Origin: Toxotes chatareus
Taxonomy: Eukaryota; Chordata; Actinopteri; Toxotidae
Direction: 5' to 3'
Assembly: GCA_016801885.1 (NCBI GenBank)
Contig: CM028902.1
Location: forward strand, 806,001 to 870,000
Length of the DNA: 64,000 bases
Under the pieces are notes generated by a model that was not told the origin of the DNA, searched no databases, and was given only the letters and a program-made list of their open reading frames with translations. Every line of letters begins with the position of its first letter. Positions within the stretch are counted from its first letter, which is position 1. Of this stretch, positions 9,462-20,029 are shown piece after piece. The translations under genes were made by a program, and so were the position numbers.

Positions 9462-9832
9462 ATGGCCGACAACGAAAGTGAAAGGTTGGAGTCTGGCGCT
9501 GGTTTGGGTTTTCTCCAAACAACAAAGCGCAAACAACTGTTTACAAACAAACTTGCAAAGTTTGCACAGAGAAGGTTCGTGCAACAATTTGAAACAATTT
9601 GCTCACACATCAGCCAGTGGTAACGGCTAAAGACATTACACAGAAACAACCAACTATAACACAAGCCTTTGATAAAAGCACGTCATATGAGAGAAGTAGC
9701 AAACGGTGGAAAGAGGTGACTGACACAGTTACTTTTTACCTAGCAAAAGATATGATTCCTATCAAAACAGCTGAAAACTACGGTTTCAAAAGACTGCTCA
9801 AAGTAATTGAGCAGCAATTAACTTCACTGTAA
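9462..9832 (+). pseudogene. hAT transposase N-terminal remnant (BED-finger type)
   Basis: A possible start at 9462 (MADNESERLE) is in one frame. A second frame holds CKVCTEKVRAT (9554-9586), the first half of a BED zinc finger with its CxxC pair, followed by an in-frame stop at 9590. The same frame then continues (9593-9832) with PTITQAF, KRWKEVTDTVTFYLAKDMIPI and the GFKRLLKVI block typical of the region after the finger in hAT/ZBED-type transposases. The His half of the finger is degraded and the catalytic DDE/RNase-H-like core and dimerisation domain are absent, because the element end comes only 83 bp later. It is non-functional and fits an internally deleted hAT copy. Confidence 0.85.
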
Positions 9833-9915
9833 AAATGAACTGTGATAAAATCGTGATCGTGATTTTACCATTAAAAAATCATGATATGATAGTTTTGCCA
9901 TATCGCCCACCCCTA

Positions 9916-9923
9916 GGTAATCA
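9916..9923. repeat. Right 8-bp target-site duplication of the hAT element
   Basis: GGTAATCA directly follows the right terminal repeat, which ends CGCCCACCCCTA at 9915. It is identical to the left flank at 2993-3000. Confidence 0.88.
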
Positions 9924-10079
9924 GCAGGTGCTTTTGTACAATATGTTCATGTTTACATGCCCAACAAACATGGATTTACTTTTATTTTTCTATCTTACAT
10001 TGAAATACTAAAAATGATTAATAATAATTAGAATGTCTTGAAAAGTTGAGGTTATTTTCAGCTACAGAAGCATTTAAAA

Positions 10080-10400
10080 CCAGCGGGCTGTGCCGCTCAG
10101 GCTGAGACCGGGACGCGGGCAGGCTTTAAGACCCAGGGGGCGACACGTGACGCGGAACCACAACAGGAAGACGGAGCTCACGTTGCCGGTAGGTGTGCTA
10201 GCCTCCGTAGCTTTAGCTACAGTCTCACCGGTAAATTTGTGAGTTTTAGCGGCAGCTCGGAGACGTCCTGCTGCCGTCCTGTGTGTTTCACTGAGACGCT
10301 GTTAGCGGCACCTTGTTCTGACCACGACGCTGTTTGAAAAGTTATCGCTGCGGCTAGCCGCTGCGGCTAGCTGTTAGCACACACGGGTCAAACAGCAGCA
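10080..10400 (+). promoter_or_regulatory. immp2l: CpG-rich probable immp2l promoter
   Basis: This is the most CpG-dense stretch in the first 13 kb. It contains a perfect E-box CACGTGAC (10144-10151) overlapping TGACG, and ACAGGAAG (10163-10170), an ETS-type core. No TATA box is seen, as expected for a housekeeping mitochondrial gene. It lies in the correct orientation upstream of the immp2l coding exons and is followed by a good splice donor at 10189. Assignment to immp2l is inferred from position and composition. Confidence 0.55.
10100..10188 (+). other. immp2l: Probable immp2l exon 1 (5' UTR, non-coding)
   Basis: In vertebrates immp2l begins with a non-coding first exon and the ATG is in exon 2. 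Here the sequence GTTGCCG followed by GTAGGT at 10189 makes a strong donor within the CpG-rich region. The start near 10100 is only approximate. A transcript or CAGE tag would decide it. Confidence 0.45.
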
Positions 10401-12844
10401 CAGCACCGGGGGTTAAACAGGGGTTTAAACAGACTAAAGGTGGAAGCAGAGACCGCCTGAGGATAAATGTTTTAGGACATGAAGTTAGGACATGTTGGAC
10501 ATGTTTCTGTCTCTGACTTCCAGTTAAACGTGAGTCTGTTCTGTGTCTGTGAAGAAAGTTTGTTGTTGCTGCCATGAACAGTCACTGATGGAAAGAAACT
10601 AAGTCCATTCACTAAGAGACTTGTGTTCTATGTCACGTTATACCAGAGCAGCAACCATTAATTGATTAGTTGATCGACAGGAAATTAACTGAGTAGTAAC
10701 TGAAGTATTTTGATAATTGACCCACAGAAGGATCTGAGTAGGTTGAACTCCTTGTCTGAGCAGCTCTGTGTGTATCTCTGGGTGGGAGCTCCATCCCCTG
10801 TATTACAGTCTGTTCTCTTATTGTGCTCATGCACTTTGGTTTGAGTTGAAAAGGTTTTCGCTCATTTATGTTTTTGTTTGCTTGCTTGCAACAGTCACAT
10901 AAATCATGAACAACATTAATGTAAATGTGCTGGGGTTAGCTCAGCAGCTAGTTTCTGTCCTGACACAACTAAAAATGAGAAATGATAAAACTGTTTTCCA
11001 CATAATAAATTTAAAATGAATAAAAGAGGAAATGTAACACAACATTTCCACAGGGTTTCTGCTGATTGTCCAATTGTGCTGCATCCGAATGGATGATGAG
11101 TTAACAAATCAAGAGAAGCTGAAAGATAGATAGTTTGATAATTGATCAGTTGTTTAAGTCAGATATCTGGTTCCAGATTCTCAGAATGAGAGGATGTGCT
11201 GCTGTTCTCTGTTTTCTGACACTGTAAGAGAATGAATGTGATTGGGTTTGGACAGCTGGTCAGACAAAACAAGAAATTTGAAACTGTAACCTTGGGCCAT
11301 TTTTACTATTGTCTGACCAAAATAATCATTCAATCACAAAAATAACTGAAAGGTAATCAATAATAATAATGTATCCTAGCTTAGCAGTTCCAGTTGGGCT
11401 TTTGTTAGTAGAATAGCGGGACAGTCCTTTTGTTATGTTGCAGTAATAAGAATTTGATTTGTAGTAGTAGATTTCTTTTCATATCATATATGGGAGAGCA
11501 ACATAATTCCTACCACAGTGGATAGTGTTTTGCTGTCGTGTTGCTGAAAGGCTGTTTGAGCTGCAGACTTGATTAAATGTCTGATATTACAGATGCAATC
11601 AGCAGAACCGCTGTCCTGTCTCCACGGGAGCTTCAAATTGTTTTTGTTGTGGACACACAAATTACTTTTTTATCAAACAATGTTTTGTAATAAAAATACA
11701 AAAAGAAACGTACAAATGAAATGTACTAAAACCATCAGTAAGGTAATCAGATACACATGAGAGGACCACCTATGGTGTCAGTATTTGGAAAAAATCCCCT
11801 TTCAGACACCAAAATGTGCTGTGAACATTTACACATTGGTCTTGTGTGTGATTAAGTGTCTGAGTCAATTTTACATAAAAGTTTTTCTTCAAACTTTGAG
11901 ACATTTCCATAACTTTGAACATATGCATGAGTCTGACTGCAAGCCTTTGTCAAGGTGAAAAACTTCCTGTCAGATGTTAAGGAAAGTGGTAAAAATTCCT
12001 GGATCTGCCTTTTTATCCAGATCAAAAGTTAATGGATTCTTCCCTGGACCATTCCCCATCCCTCTACCAAGTCCCTTATATAATGTAAATTATCCTGAAA
12101 TCGGTCATTCTGCATAATGAGTACTTTTATTTTTGGTACTTTAAATATATTTTGATGTCAAGATAAAATCTGAGTGTGTCGTCCATCTGTCTGCAGTCCT
12201 CCGAACTCAGCATCACCCAGAATCCCCTGTACTTTAGACATCAGAGTAAAGTAATTAGCTTTGCCTTCCTATAATTAGTTTAGAACTAATAGTCATCATA
12301 AAAAGCATCAACATGAGGTAAAATCATGTCTTTCTCACTACATACCAGCAGCATTGGAGGGAGGCATGTGTGCATGTAGACATTCTGAGTGACATCTGAC
12401 AAAGCGTGTTTTTTCACTTGTTATTCTGTGTTGTAATGTGGTTATGTTTGGTTGTAATGTGTTGTCTGGTGTTAACCTGTGTTGCAGTGTGTTATGGTGG
12501 TGAGAGTCATGCTGTTCTCTGATGTTTGGCTGCTAAATAACCTCAGCAGGGAGGAAGCTGGAGTGCTCTGGAAGGAAAAAGTTGTTAACCTCCAGTGGGG
12601 GGAAAAAAGGCCACATTTTTATGGAGACTATAAAACTCAGTGTAACATCTCATTCGTCGTTTCCTTTAGATTTATTTTTTAGAGCAATCACTTGTGATTT
12701 CACTGTCATGTCTGTTGACAAGTTCATTTTGACAACCGGTATTTGCTCCGTAACAACAACCTGAACTAGCCACATGGGAGGAGGACGCGTAGTGGTGGCT
12801 CAGCTTGGTTATTTCTGTTTGATTTCTATGCTGTCAAGTGGCTT

Positions 12845-13560
12845 TAAGCCTGTATTTGTGTGCCAGAGTGGCTGCCTGAGCTAATGACGACCCAAACTGC
12901 CCATTAGGCCTCCAAGGTGAGTGGAAGCAGGGATTTTTGTAATGCTCTCCCTGCTGTCATGGCCTAAAAAGCCACGTGTGATGTTCTGCATGAGAGACAA
13001 ATCCCATTTGTGTCCCAGGCAGTGGGCCCGGATCCTCCCAGCGTACAGTCAACACTGACACCCGTCCAGTAATCACCTTAGTTTTGGCTGAGCGAGCACG
13101 GTCATGGCCGGCATCGCACGGCGAAGCTCGGCGGCCTGGAGATGAATAAATAGTCTGTGATAAGGTTAAAGAGATTATCCAGCAAATGACTTATTTCATA
13201 TAAGTGTCTCATACAAAGTCAGACCAAATGCCACGCTCATCGAGAGGACTTTTTGTTGCCCCATTAGTTGCTCGACACGAGGATGGTGATGTCAGCTGGT
13301 TTTGCCCAGAGCACACAATTTGGACAACTACCCGCTGCATTACAGTGAAATGTGCTGGGATGTTCATGGTCTCTGGCAGATTATTCCTAATGTTTTCAGT
13401 GACCTTCAAACCATGGCACAAATTCCATATGGCACCTGTTGAGCGACGGCTCTGGTCTGACAGCAGGTCCATCAGCTTTCATACTGAATTTCCATCCAAA
13501 CTGAACACAGCTCCTCTCCGGTACACTGCTGTGTTTACCTGTGGTGTTCAAAGCTGATTT
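12845..13560. promoter_or_regulatory. Candidate conserved non-coding element
   Basis: Complex, non-repetitive sequence of balanced composition without low-complexity runs, unlike most of the intron. It contains GCTAATGACG near 12880, GCCCATTAGGCC near 12899, and E-box-type CACGTG near 12973. Its ORFs lack coding character. Selection is a visual judgement only. Confidence 0.3.
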
Positions 13561-13774
13561 CAGTCTCTTGTCTGAAACTTATCCTGCTCACATTAACTTA
13601 ATGACACTCCCCTGAGGATGACCCCCTTTACATTTTGACTGTGATCAGCTGTTGTTGGACCAGAAGACAGAAATCCTAACACTTTTCAACACCAATCTTT
13701 GTTCAACATGAATAAATATAAGGAAGAGCGATAAAAGGTCCCCTAACAGATTTCTTAATGAATTTTGGCTTTGA

Positions 13775-14641
13775 CTGGAGCGTTTACGTAGCCTCGGAGC
13801 GCTACGCCGGCTAGACCCAGCGGATTCGTCAAGCAGCAACGGCCGACAGCGGAGCAAGCGGAGGCGGTGTGACCGAAGGCGGAAGCGGGGCTGTCGAGGA
13901 GGGCTAACGGCTAAGCTAAAAGCTAAACCCTACAAAACGCCGCTTCCATCCATCTTCCTCTCCAACGTCCGCTCCCTAGAGTCTAAAATAGACCATCTCC
14001 AGTTGGACTTAACATCTAAACGGGAGTTAAGGAACTGCTGTGCCATCATTCTGACAGAAACCTGGCTAAACTCATCAATCCCGGATAACGCTGTTAGCAT
14101 CGAGGGGCTAGCTACATTCCGCACCGACAGGAGCAGCGCACTCAGCGGTAAATCCAGAGGTGGCGGCTTGTGTATTTACATCAACAACAACTGGTGTAAT
14201 AATGCTAGATCTGTCTCCAGTCACTGCTCACCGGACATTGAGCTCTTGACTGTGAACTGCAGACCATTCTACCTGCCCAGGGAGTTTACTGCTGTGATCA
14301 TCACTGCTGTGTACGTGCCCCCCAGCGCTAACACCAAGGAGGCTATGAGTGTTCTTTACCGGACTATCAGTGAGCTGCAAACTGCCCACATGGAGGGCAT
14401 TTTTGTTGTTGCTGGCGACTTCAACCAAGCAAACATGAAATCTGTCCTCCCTCACTTTCACCAGCATGTGGACTTTGCAACCAGGGGAATGAACACTTTA
14501 GACAAAGCCTACACTAATGTCAAGGATGCATTCAAAGCAGCCCCCCGCCCCCATATTGGCTCGTCTGACCATCTATCTGTTATGCTAATCCCAGCATACA
14601 AGCCCCTGCTGATCCGGGAAAACCCACCGTTAGGCAGGTGA
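13775..14641 (+). pseudogene. L2 LINE endonuclease domain
   Basis: The domain nicks target DNA for target-primed reverse transcription. The N-terminus (13775-13920) is Arg-rich. It is followed by the exonuclease-endonuclease-phosphatase fold: SNVRSLESKID (about 13960-13990), TETWL with the catalytic Glu (14057-14071), GGGLCIYI, the GDFN metal-binding motif near 14416-14427 and the terminal SSDHLSV motif near 14563-14583. The frame ends at 14641 and protein similarity continues in another frame from 14638, so a one- or two-base change separates this part from the rest. The first in-frame ATG is at 14003, inside the domain, so translation probably began upstream. Confidence 0.88.
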
Positions 14642-15249
14642 GGAAGTGGTCTGGGGGGGCCATGGAGGCACTGCAGGACTGTTTTGAGTGCACAGACTGG
14701 GACATGTTCAAAGAGGCTGCAACATACAACAACCAAACTGACATTGATGAGTATGCCATGTCTGTGTCAGCCTACATCAACAAATGCATGGATGACGTCA
14801 GTGTCATAAACAGCATCACCACCAGGGCCAATCAAAAACCCTGGATGTCTGAGGAAGTACGCAGAATGCTGAAGGCTCGGAACTTAGCCTTTAAGTCTGG
14901 CGATAAGGAGGCTCTGAAGACTGCCAGAGCCAACTTAAACCGTACCATCAGACTTGCTAAACGTACTTACAGCCAGAAAGTACAGGACTTCTTCAATGAC
15001 CCCACGAACACCAGGAGAATGTGGCATGGCTTACGGACCATCACTAGCTACAAGACCGCCCCTCCTGCGTGTGGAAATGACACTGACTTCCTCAATGACC
15101 TGAATAACTTCTTTGGAAGGTTTGAGGCACTAAACAGCACCCCTGCAGAGAAAGGAGTCCCTCTGCAGGAAGAAACAGCATTGTGTCTTGCCTCAGCTGA
15201 TGTGCGGAGAACCCTGAAAAGAGTCAAGACCATAAGGCCCCGGCCCTGA
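14638..15249 (+). pseudogene. L2 LINE linker between endonuclease and reverse transcriptase
   Basis: The frame continues the LINE ORF. It includes the conserved KPWMSEEVRRMLKARNLAFKS and the ARANLNRTIRLAKRTYSQKV segments, followed by the FFGRFEA block that precedes the reverse transcriptase in L2-type elements. It breaks near 15240 in a CCCGGCCC run, where similarity shifts frame again (DNIPGRVLRECADQL follows). Confidence 0.85.
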
Positions 15250-16561
15250 CAACATTCCTGGACGAGTGCTCAGGGAATGTGCTGATCAGCTGGCTTGTGT
15301 CCTAACGGACATCTTCAACACCTCACTGAGCCAAGCCAAAGTTCCAACGTGCTTCAAGGCTGCAACCATCATTCCAGTGCCCAAAAAGACACACATCACC
15401 TCACTAAATGATTTCCGCCTGTTGCACTCACCCCCATCATGATGAAGTGCTTCGAGAGACTGGTGAAGGACCACATCATCTCCAAACTCCCCCCCACATT
15501 CGACCCGCTCCAGTTTGCCTACCGGCCAAACCGCTCCACAGAGGATGCCATCTGCTCCGCTCTTCACCTGAGCCTGACACACCTGGAGGAGAAGAACACG
15601 CATGTGCGGATGTTGTTCCTGGACTTTAGTTCAGCATTTAATACTATCATCCCAGCATCATCTGGTGGGCAAACTGGGACTCCTGGGCTTTAGCACTCCC
15701 CTGTGCAACTGGCTGTTAGACTTCCTCACTGAAAGACCACAGTCAGTGCGGGTCGGCAAGAACTCCTCCAGCGTCATCACTCTCAGCACAGGCTCTCCCC
15801 AGGGCTGTGTCCTCAGCCCTCTGCTGTTCACTCTGATGACACACGACTGTGTCCCAAGGTCTGCCACTAACCATATTGTGAAGTTTGCCGACGACACGAC
15901 AGTTGTGGGCCTCATCAGAGATGATAACGACCTGGCCTACAGAGAGGAGGTGGAGCAGCTGGTGAGATGGTGTGAAGGCAACAACCTGATCCTGAACGTT
16001 GACAAGACCAAAGAGATCATCGTGGACTTCAGGAAGATCCAGCCCAGTCACGCTCCTCTCCTCATCAACAACTCGGCCGTGGAGGTGGTCAGCAGCACTA
16101 AGTTTTTGGGGGTGCACATCACAGACGACCTCACGTGGTCGGTGAACTCTGCGTCTCTGGTTAAGAGGGCACAGCAGCGCCTGCACTTCCTGAGACGGAT
16201 GAAGAGAGCCCACCTGCCCCCACCCATCCTCACTACATTCTACAGGAGTACTGTAGAGAGCATCCTCACCAGCTGCATCTCTGTGTGGTGTGGAGGATGC
16301 ACTGCTGCAGACTGGAGGAATGTGAGGAGAGTGGTGAGGACAGCTGAGAAAATCATCGGGAGCTCCCTTCCCTCTGTGCAGGACATTGCTTCTCAGCGCT
16401 GTGTGTCCCGGGCCAGCAACATCATCAAGGATGCCTCACACCCTCACCATAGACTTTTTTCACTTCTGCCCTCCGGAAGAAGATTCTGCAGCATCCGGTG
16501 CAGAACCACTAGGTTCAGGAACAGCTTCTTCCCCCTCGCCATCAGACTTTTAAACTCTTAG
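15250..16561 (+). pseudogene. L2 LINE reverse transcriptase and C-terminal region
   Basis: The reverse transcriptase begins with NIPGRVL in the third frame, moves at about 15420 to the frame of 15439-15693 (QFAYRPNRSTEDA, LFLDFSSAFNTI) and again at about 15650 to the frame of 15602-16561. This last frame carries GSPQGCVLSPLLFTL and the catalytic FADDTT motif (FADD at 15884-15895), NVDKTKEIIVDFRK, FLGVHI and the C-terminal region with ISVWCGGC and IIKDASHP. All catalytic motifs are present, but at least two frameshifts and the loss of a few bases inactivate it. Confidence 0.9.
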
Positions 16562-16826
16562 ATTCTTAAATCCATAGACTGCACTACTGTCTCTTTTAAT
16601 CACCGTATTGCACTTTGCACTGTTTTTTTACTGTATTTATATTTAACCTGTGTTTATAGTCCTTATTTATTCATTTCTATTGCCTATTTCCTCATTTCAC
16701 TGTCTACATGCCATATCCTTTATTTTTTTATACTGTTGCGAGTAAAATGCAACGAAATTTCGTTCTGTATACATTGTATACCTGAATGACAATAAAGTCT
16801 GTCTAAGTCTAAGTCTAAGTCTAAGA
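16562..16826 (+). other. 3' UTR and tail of the L2 LINE
   Basis: AT-rich 3' UTR ending in GACAATAAAGTCTGTCTAAG and about five TCTAAG units. The CTGAATGACAATAAAGTCT block is the conserved 3' end recognised by L2-type reverse transcriptases. Confidence 0.85.
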
Positions 16827-17039
16827 CACATTTTATGTGTTAATCACGCGTGGAACTTGGTTTCACGTGTGATGATGTCTCATCATAGAGCCTCTGAGGG
16901 ACCTGAAGAGACAGGTGTGTTTGTTTGGCTTTTGAGTTCAAATAGAATCGCTTCCTCATCCTTCAAGTTTTTGTCTGAATTAAAGACACAAGATAGAACA
17001 AGACATAAGATAGTGAGCCTCCGAGGAGCTGGTAGGTGG

Positions 17040-17115
17040 ATTGTGTTCCCGTCTGACAGAGTCATGATGCTATGCTAAGCTAACTGGCTGCTGGTTGTAA
17101 ACTCCCAAAATGTTG
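17040..17115. repeat. Fragment of a fish dispersed repeat
   Basis: The block GCTATGCTAAGCTAACTGGC (about 17068-17087) with TGCTGG after it is a widely repeated sequence in teleost genomes, often near transposon ends. No boundaries or terminal repeats were found here. Confidence 0.4.
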
Positions 17116-17179
17116 AATTGTTCCTTTAGTGGTGACAGATTTACCCTGATGTGCTCTGTAAACCACTCTGAACTGCTTC

Positions 17180-18080
17180 TGTGTCAAACTGTACTTTAAT
17201 TAAAGCTGTAACAGGCAGCAGAGACTTGAATGCTGCAGTATCAGTATGTCCTTATCTTCACCCTCCTCTTCCTCAGTACCACAGCTCTCACAGTCTCCGT
17301 CCGACTTATTTGTGGGTCAAGGCTTTTATACGGCTCTCTGTCTGCTGCCCCTGCAAAGCCCAGAACTGCTGCCGAGGCAGAAGTGGAGCTGGTTTGGGGG
17401 AAATCTCTCAGCGGCCGACTGTAATCAGCATCCCTGCTGCCTTGTTGCATCCTTCCCTGTGGATTTATCGGTCTGGAAAAGCTTTGGAACGCCAACATTA
17501 GTCACCGGCTGAGAAGGAGTCCAGCCCAGAGACCCAGAAATTCAATTCTAGCAATTGGAGCAAAAGCACACCACAATGTCTCTGCATGATAGCGGTGACA
17601 GTGCTGACCTGAGGTCTGCTCCCGTGCTCTCCGCTCACAGAATTTGATATTTAGACCTTCTGTATCTGGCTCATCTGAATAAATTGGAAACGGTTAGTGG
17701 GACAGGCTTTGTTAAACACCTGACAGATCTCATAGACACTGCTTTTAGACATAAAGGGGCCTCCTCATCCTGAGCCGACACGATGAGCCACTCTTTGACT
17801 CCAGTCTGCTCTTTTATGGTGCTGATATAAAAGCAGGGGCTCTTATTTCTGCGTCTGCTGCAGTCTAATAACCCCCAGTAAGTGTTTGTTTATGATAGCC
17901 TGTCTAGTCTATTGCCACTGCTTGTTACAGAGCTGCTTCTGCATGTTGAGCACTGGCATGAATACCAATGCTGAGAGAGAGATGTGCTGCATTAACTTGT
18001 CACTATGTCGCTAATATTAATGCTTTTTCTGCAGACTTGATAAAGACTGCTCCCCCAGCGAAGCTCACTTTAATGTGCTG
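17180..18080. promoter_or_regulatory. Candidate conserved non-coding block
   Basis: Non-repetitive sequence with mixed composition and no simple repeats. Parts with GACTGTAATCAGCATCC near 17418 and TCTAATAACCCCC near 17864 look constrained. No coding potential is evident. The call rests on appearance alone. Confidence 0.28.
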
Positions 18081-20029
18081 GAGTGCAGTTGTCACCGCGT
18101 CATAAACAAACTACAGTGAGACAAGCAGCTGATACAGAACCACAACCGGTCCGTCAGACCTCTGAACACCAGGAACCAAAGTTTATTTTCTCTCATTCTT
18201 ATTCTCTTCATGCTTTTCTTCAGATTTGCCATCTAGACCTCATATTTTTTTTAATGAGTTTTGATTCAGTAGGACAGTTTCTCCTCCTCTTCACGTTCCA
18301 ATTTAACACAAACAAATGAAAAAGTCACATTTAGGCTTTTGTTTTGGCGGGACAGCGATCAAAAACAACTTCTTTTTTTTTTTCTAACTTTGATGGCGTC
18401 TTCAGCCTCCTCCGGGCCTCTGAACTGCTGCCCACACTTGTGTCATGTGAAAGGCTCTGCAGTTCACCTCAGCAGAGCAGAGCATTTTATTGTCTTTAAG
18501 CTCATTTTCTGCTCTGATGTTAAAAAGGTATTCATCAAACAAAAAAGTCAAACATTTAGTGGATCCAGCTTCTAAAATGTTTTTTTTTTTTCAGTTCATA
18601 TTTGGTACCTTCTATTTTTGGATTGTGATTTGATCTGTTACTTATCGTGCGTTTGTCATTGTTTTTGACATTTTTTAGATTAAAGAAAAAAAAAAAAAAG
18701 ACCCCATACTTTAGATTCATTTAAATCATGATAATGATAGTAAATGTTGGTTGCAGCTCTACCCTGGAGCTACAGAGTATTGACTCAGTGTGGTTCCCAA
18801 ACAGTTGACATTGTGGAGATACAAGCTTTCACCTGACAGCAATAAAACTCTATTCTGTATTATTGATTAGATGGATTTTTAATTAAAAGAAAATGTAGTT
18901 TCGGTGTGTCTTCCTGCTACAAAGCTGTATGTTAGGATCTGGACACTTAGCTAACGAGAAGAGAAATCATTTTTCATTTCACCGTGACTTTGATGTGGGA
19001 CCTGCTGTGTCAGCCACATCGTTTAAATGTGCCGACAGGAAGCTACAGGAAACAAGGTGGTTTTTAATGTGAGCGCTGTAGGGCTCCGAGGTGTCGGCAC
19101 AGAAACAACTCGACTATAAAACTGAGCGGAAACCTTGAAGCTCCGCATCCAGCTTCCTCTGATGATACACTTGTTCTCTGTGAGGGGAATTATGCGGCAG
19201 GCTGTATGGAAGTGTAATGGCAATATGTTCATGTCAGGATGGATTGTTATGCTAGAATAGATTTTCTGGTCTGGCGGTGGAGTTTCCTCCCTCCAGCACA
19301 TGGTGGGAAACTGATGTCTTACAAAGCCCAGCGGAGGCAGATCACTGTGGTTAATAGGACGTAACGTATACTGAGGCCGGGAACACTCTCCTTTGTTAGA
19401 GAAGGCTGAAGCACTGTGTGTCAGAGGCTGTGTCTGTGTGTGTGTGCATACGTAGACTGGTACATGACAGATTTAAAGGTGATATGTGAGTTAAATTATT
19501 TTGAACACAAGAATTCACCTCCACGTTTAATATTTCTGTTCATCACGCCGCTCTGCTGTTCCCTGTGTGAAGTCTTTGTAATGCACATGCCCTCCTGGAA
19601 GAGCCCTGTGGAAACCCAGTTACAGATGTAGATGAATCTGGCAGCTGATTTATGTGTTGTGGTCTAAAGCTCCACGCTCATTACTGCAGGGGTGGCAGAG
19701 TTGAGCTGAACACATTCACACTGACAGTGGAAGCAGAGATGTTTGGGTTGTTGACAGATGAAGGTAGCCTGTGTGAATGTGGAACTTATTCTGTGTGAAA
19801 ACACAAGTCTGAAATTGGTTAGGACACAGACTCTGGAGCTCCACAGACTGACCAGCATTACAAGCTAGTTTATAAGTTAGATGATCAAACTTGAAATTCA
19901 TGGTTTCTTATATTGTAAACAGAAGATATTTAATAAAAATCTGAGACGTGAAACTGTAAAAGTGGAATTTAGGTCAGGATGCAGCTCAAATCTCAAGCAA
20001 AACCTAAGGTTTCTATGGAGAGGAATAAC

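Larger units (their letters stand above)
3001..9915 (+). mobile_element. Composite hAT-superfamily DNA transposon with nested insertions
   Basis: The left end reads TAGGGGTGTGCGATATG. The right end, read on the other strand, is TAGGGGTGGGCGATATG: 16 of 17 bases match. An exact 8-bp GGTAATCA duplication flanks the pair. Just inside the right end is a broken transposase N-terminus with a partial BED zinc finger (9462-9832), and no catalytic RNase-H-like domain follows, so the unit is non-autonomous. Between the hAT arms (about 3001-3422 and 9097-9915) lie a copia fragment, a LINE-type tail, an intact coiled-coil ORF and a minisatellite. The simplest reading is an internally deleted hAT copy that later received insertions. 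Mobilisation of the whole 6.9-kb unit as one piece cannot be excluded, but it is not shown. Confidence 0.8.
13775..16826 (+). mobile_element. L2-clade LINE, nearly complete, sense orientation in intron 1
   Basis: The element encodes an apurinic-type endonuclease followed by a reverse transcriptase and ends with a 3' UTR carrying AATAAAG and a (TCTAAG)n tail (about 16800-16826). The domain order, FADD reverse-transcriptase motif and C-terminal block with a zinc-ribbon-like Cys region match fish L2/Maui-type LINEs. The 5' boundary is uncertain: the open frame begins at 13775 after a stop at 13772. The ORF is split by about four frame changes, so it is inactive, but the domains are well preserved. 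Confidence 0.9.

Noticed and set aside
14228..16233. - strand ORFs of 61-156 codons inside the sense LINE
   Set aside because: They are antisense shadows of the well-supported endonuclease and reverse transcriptase frames.
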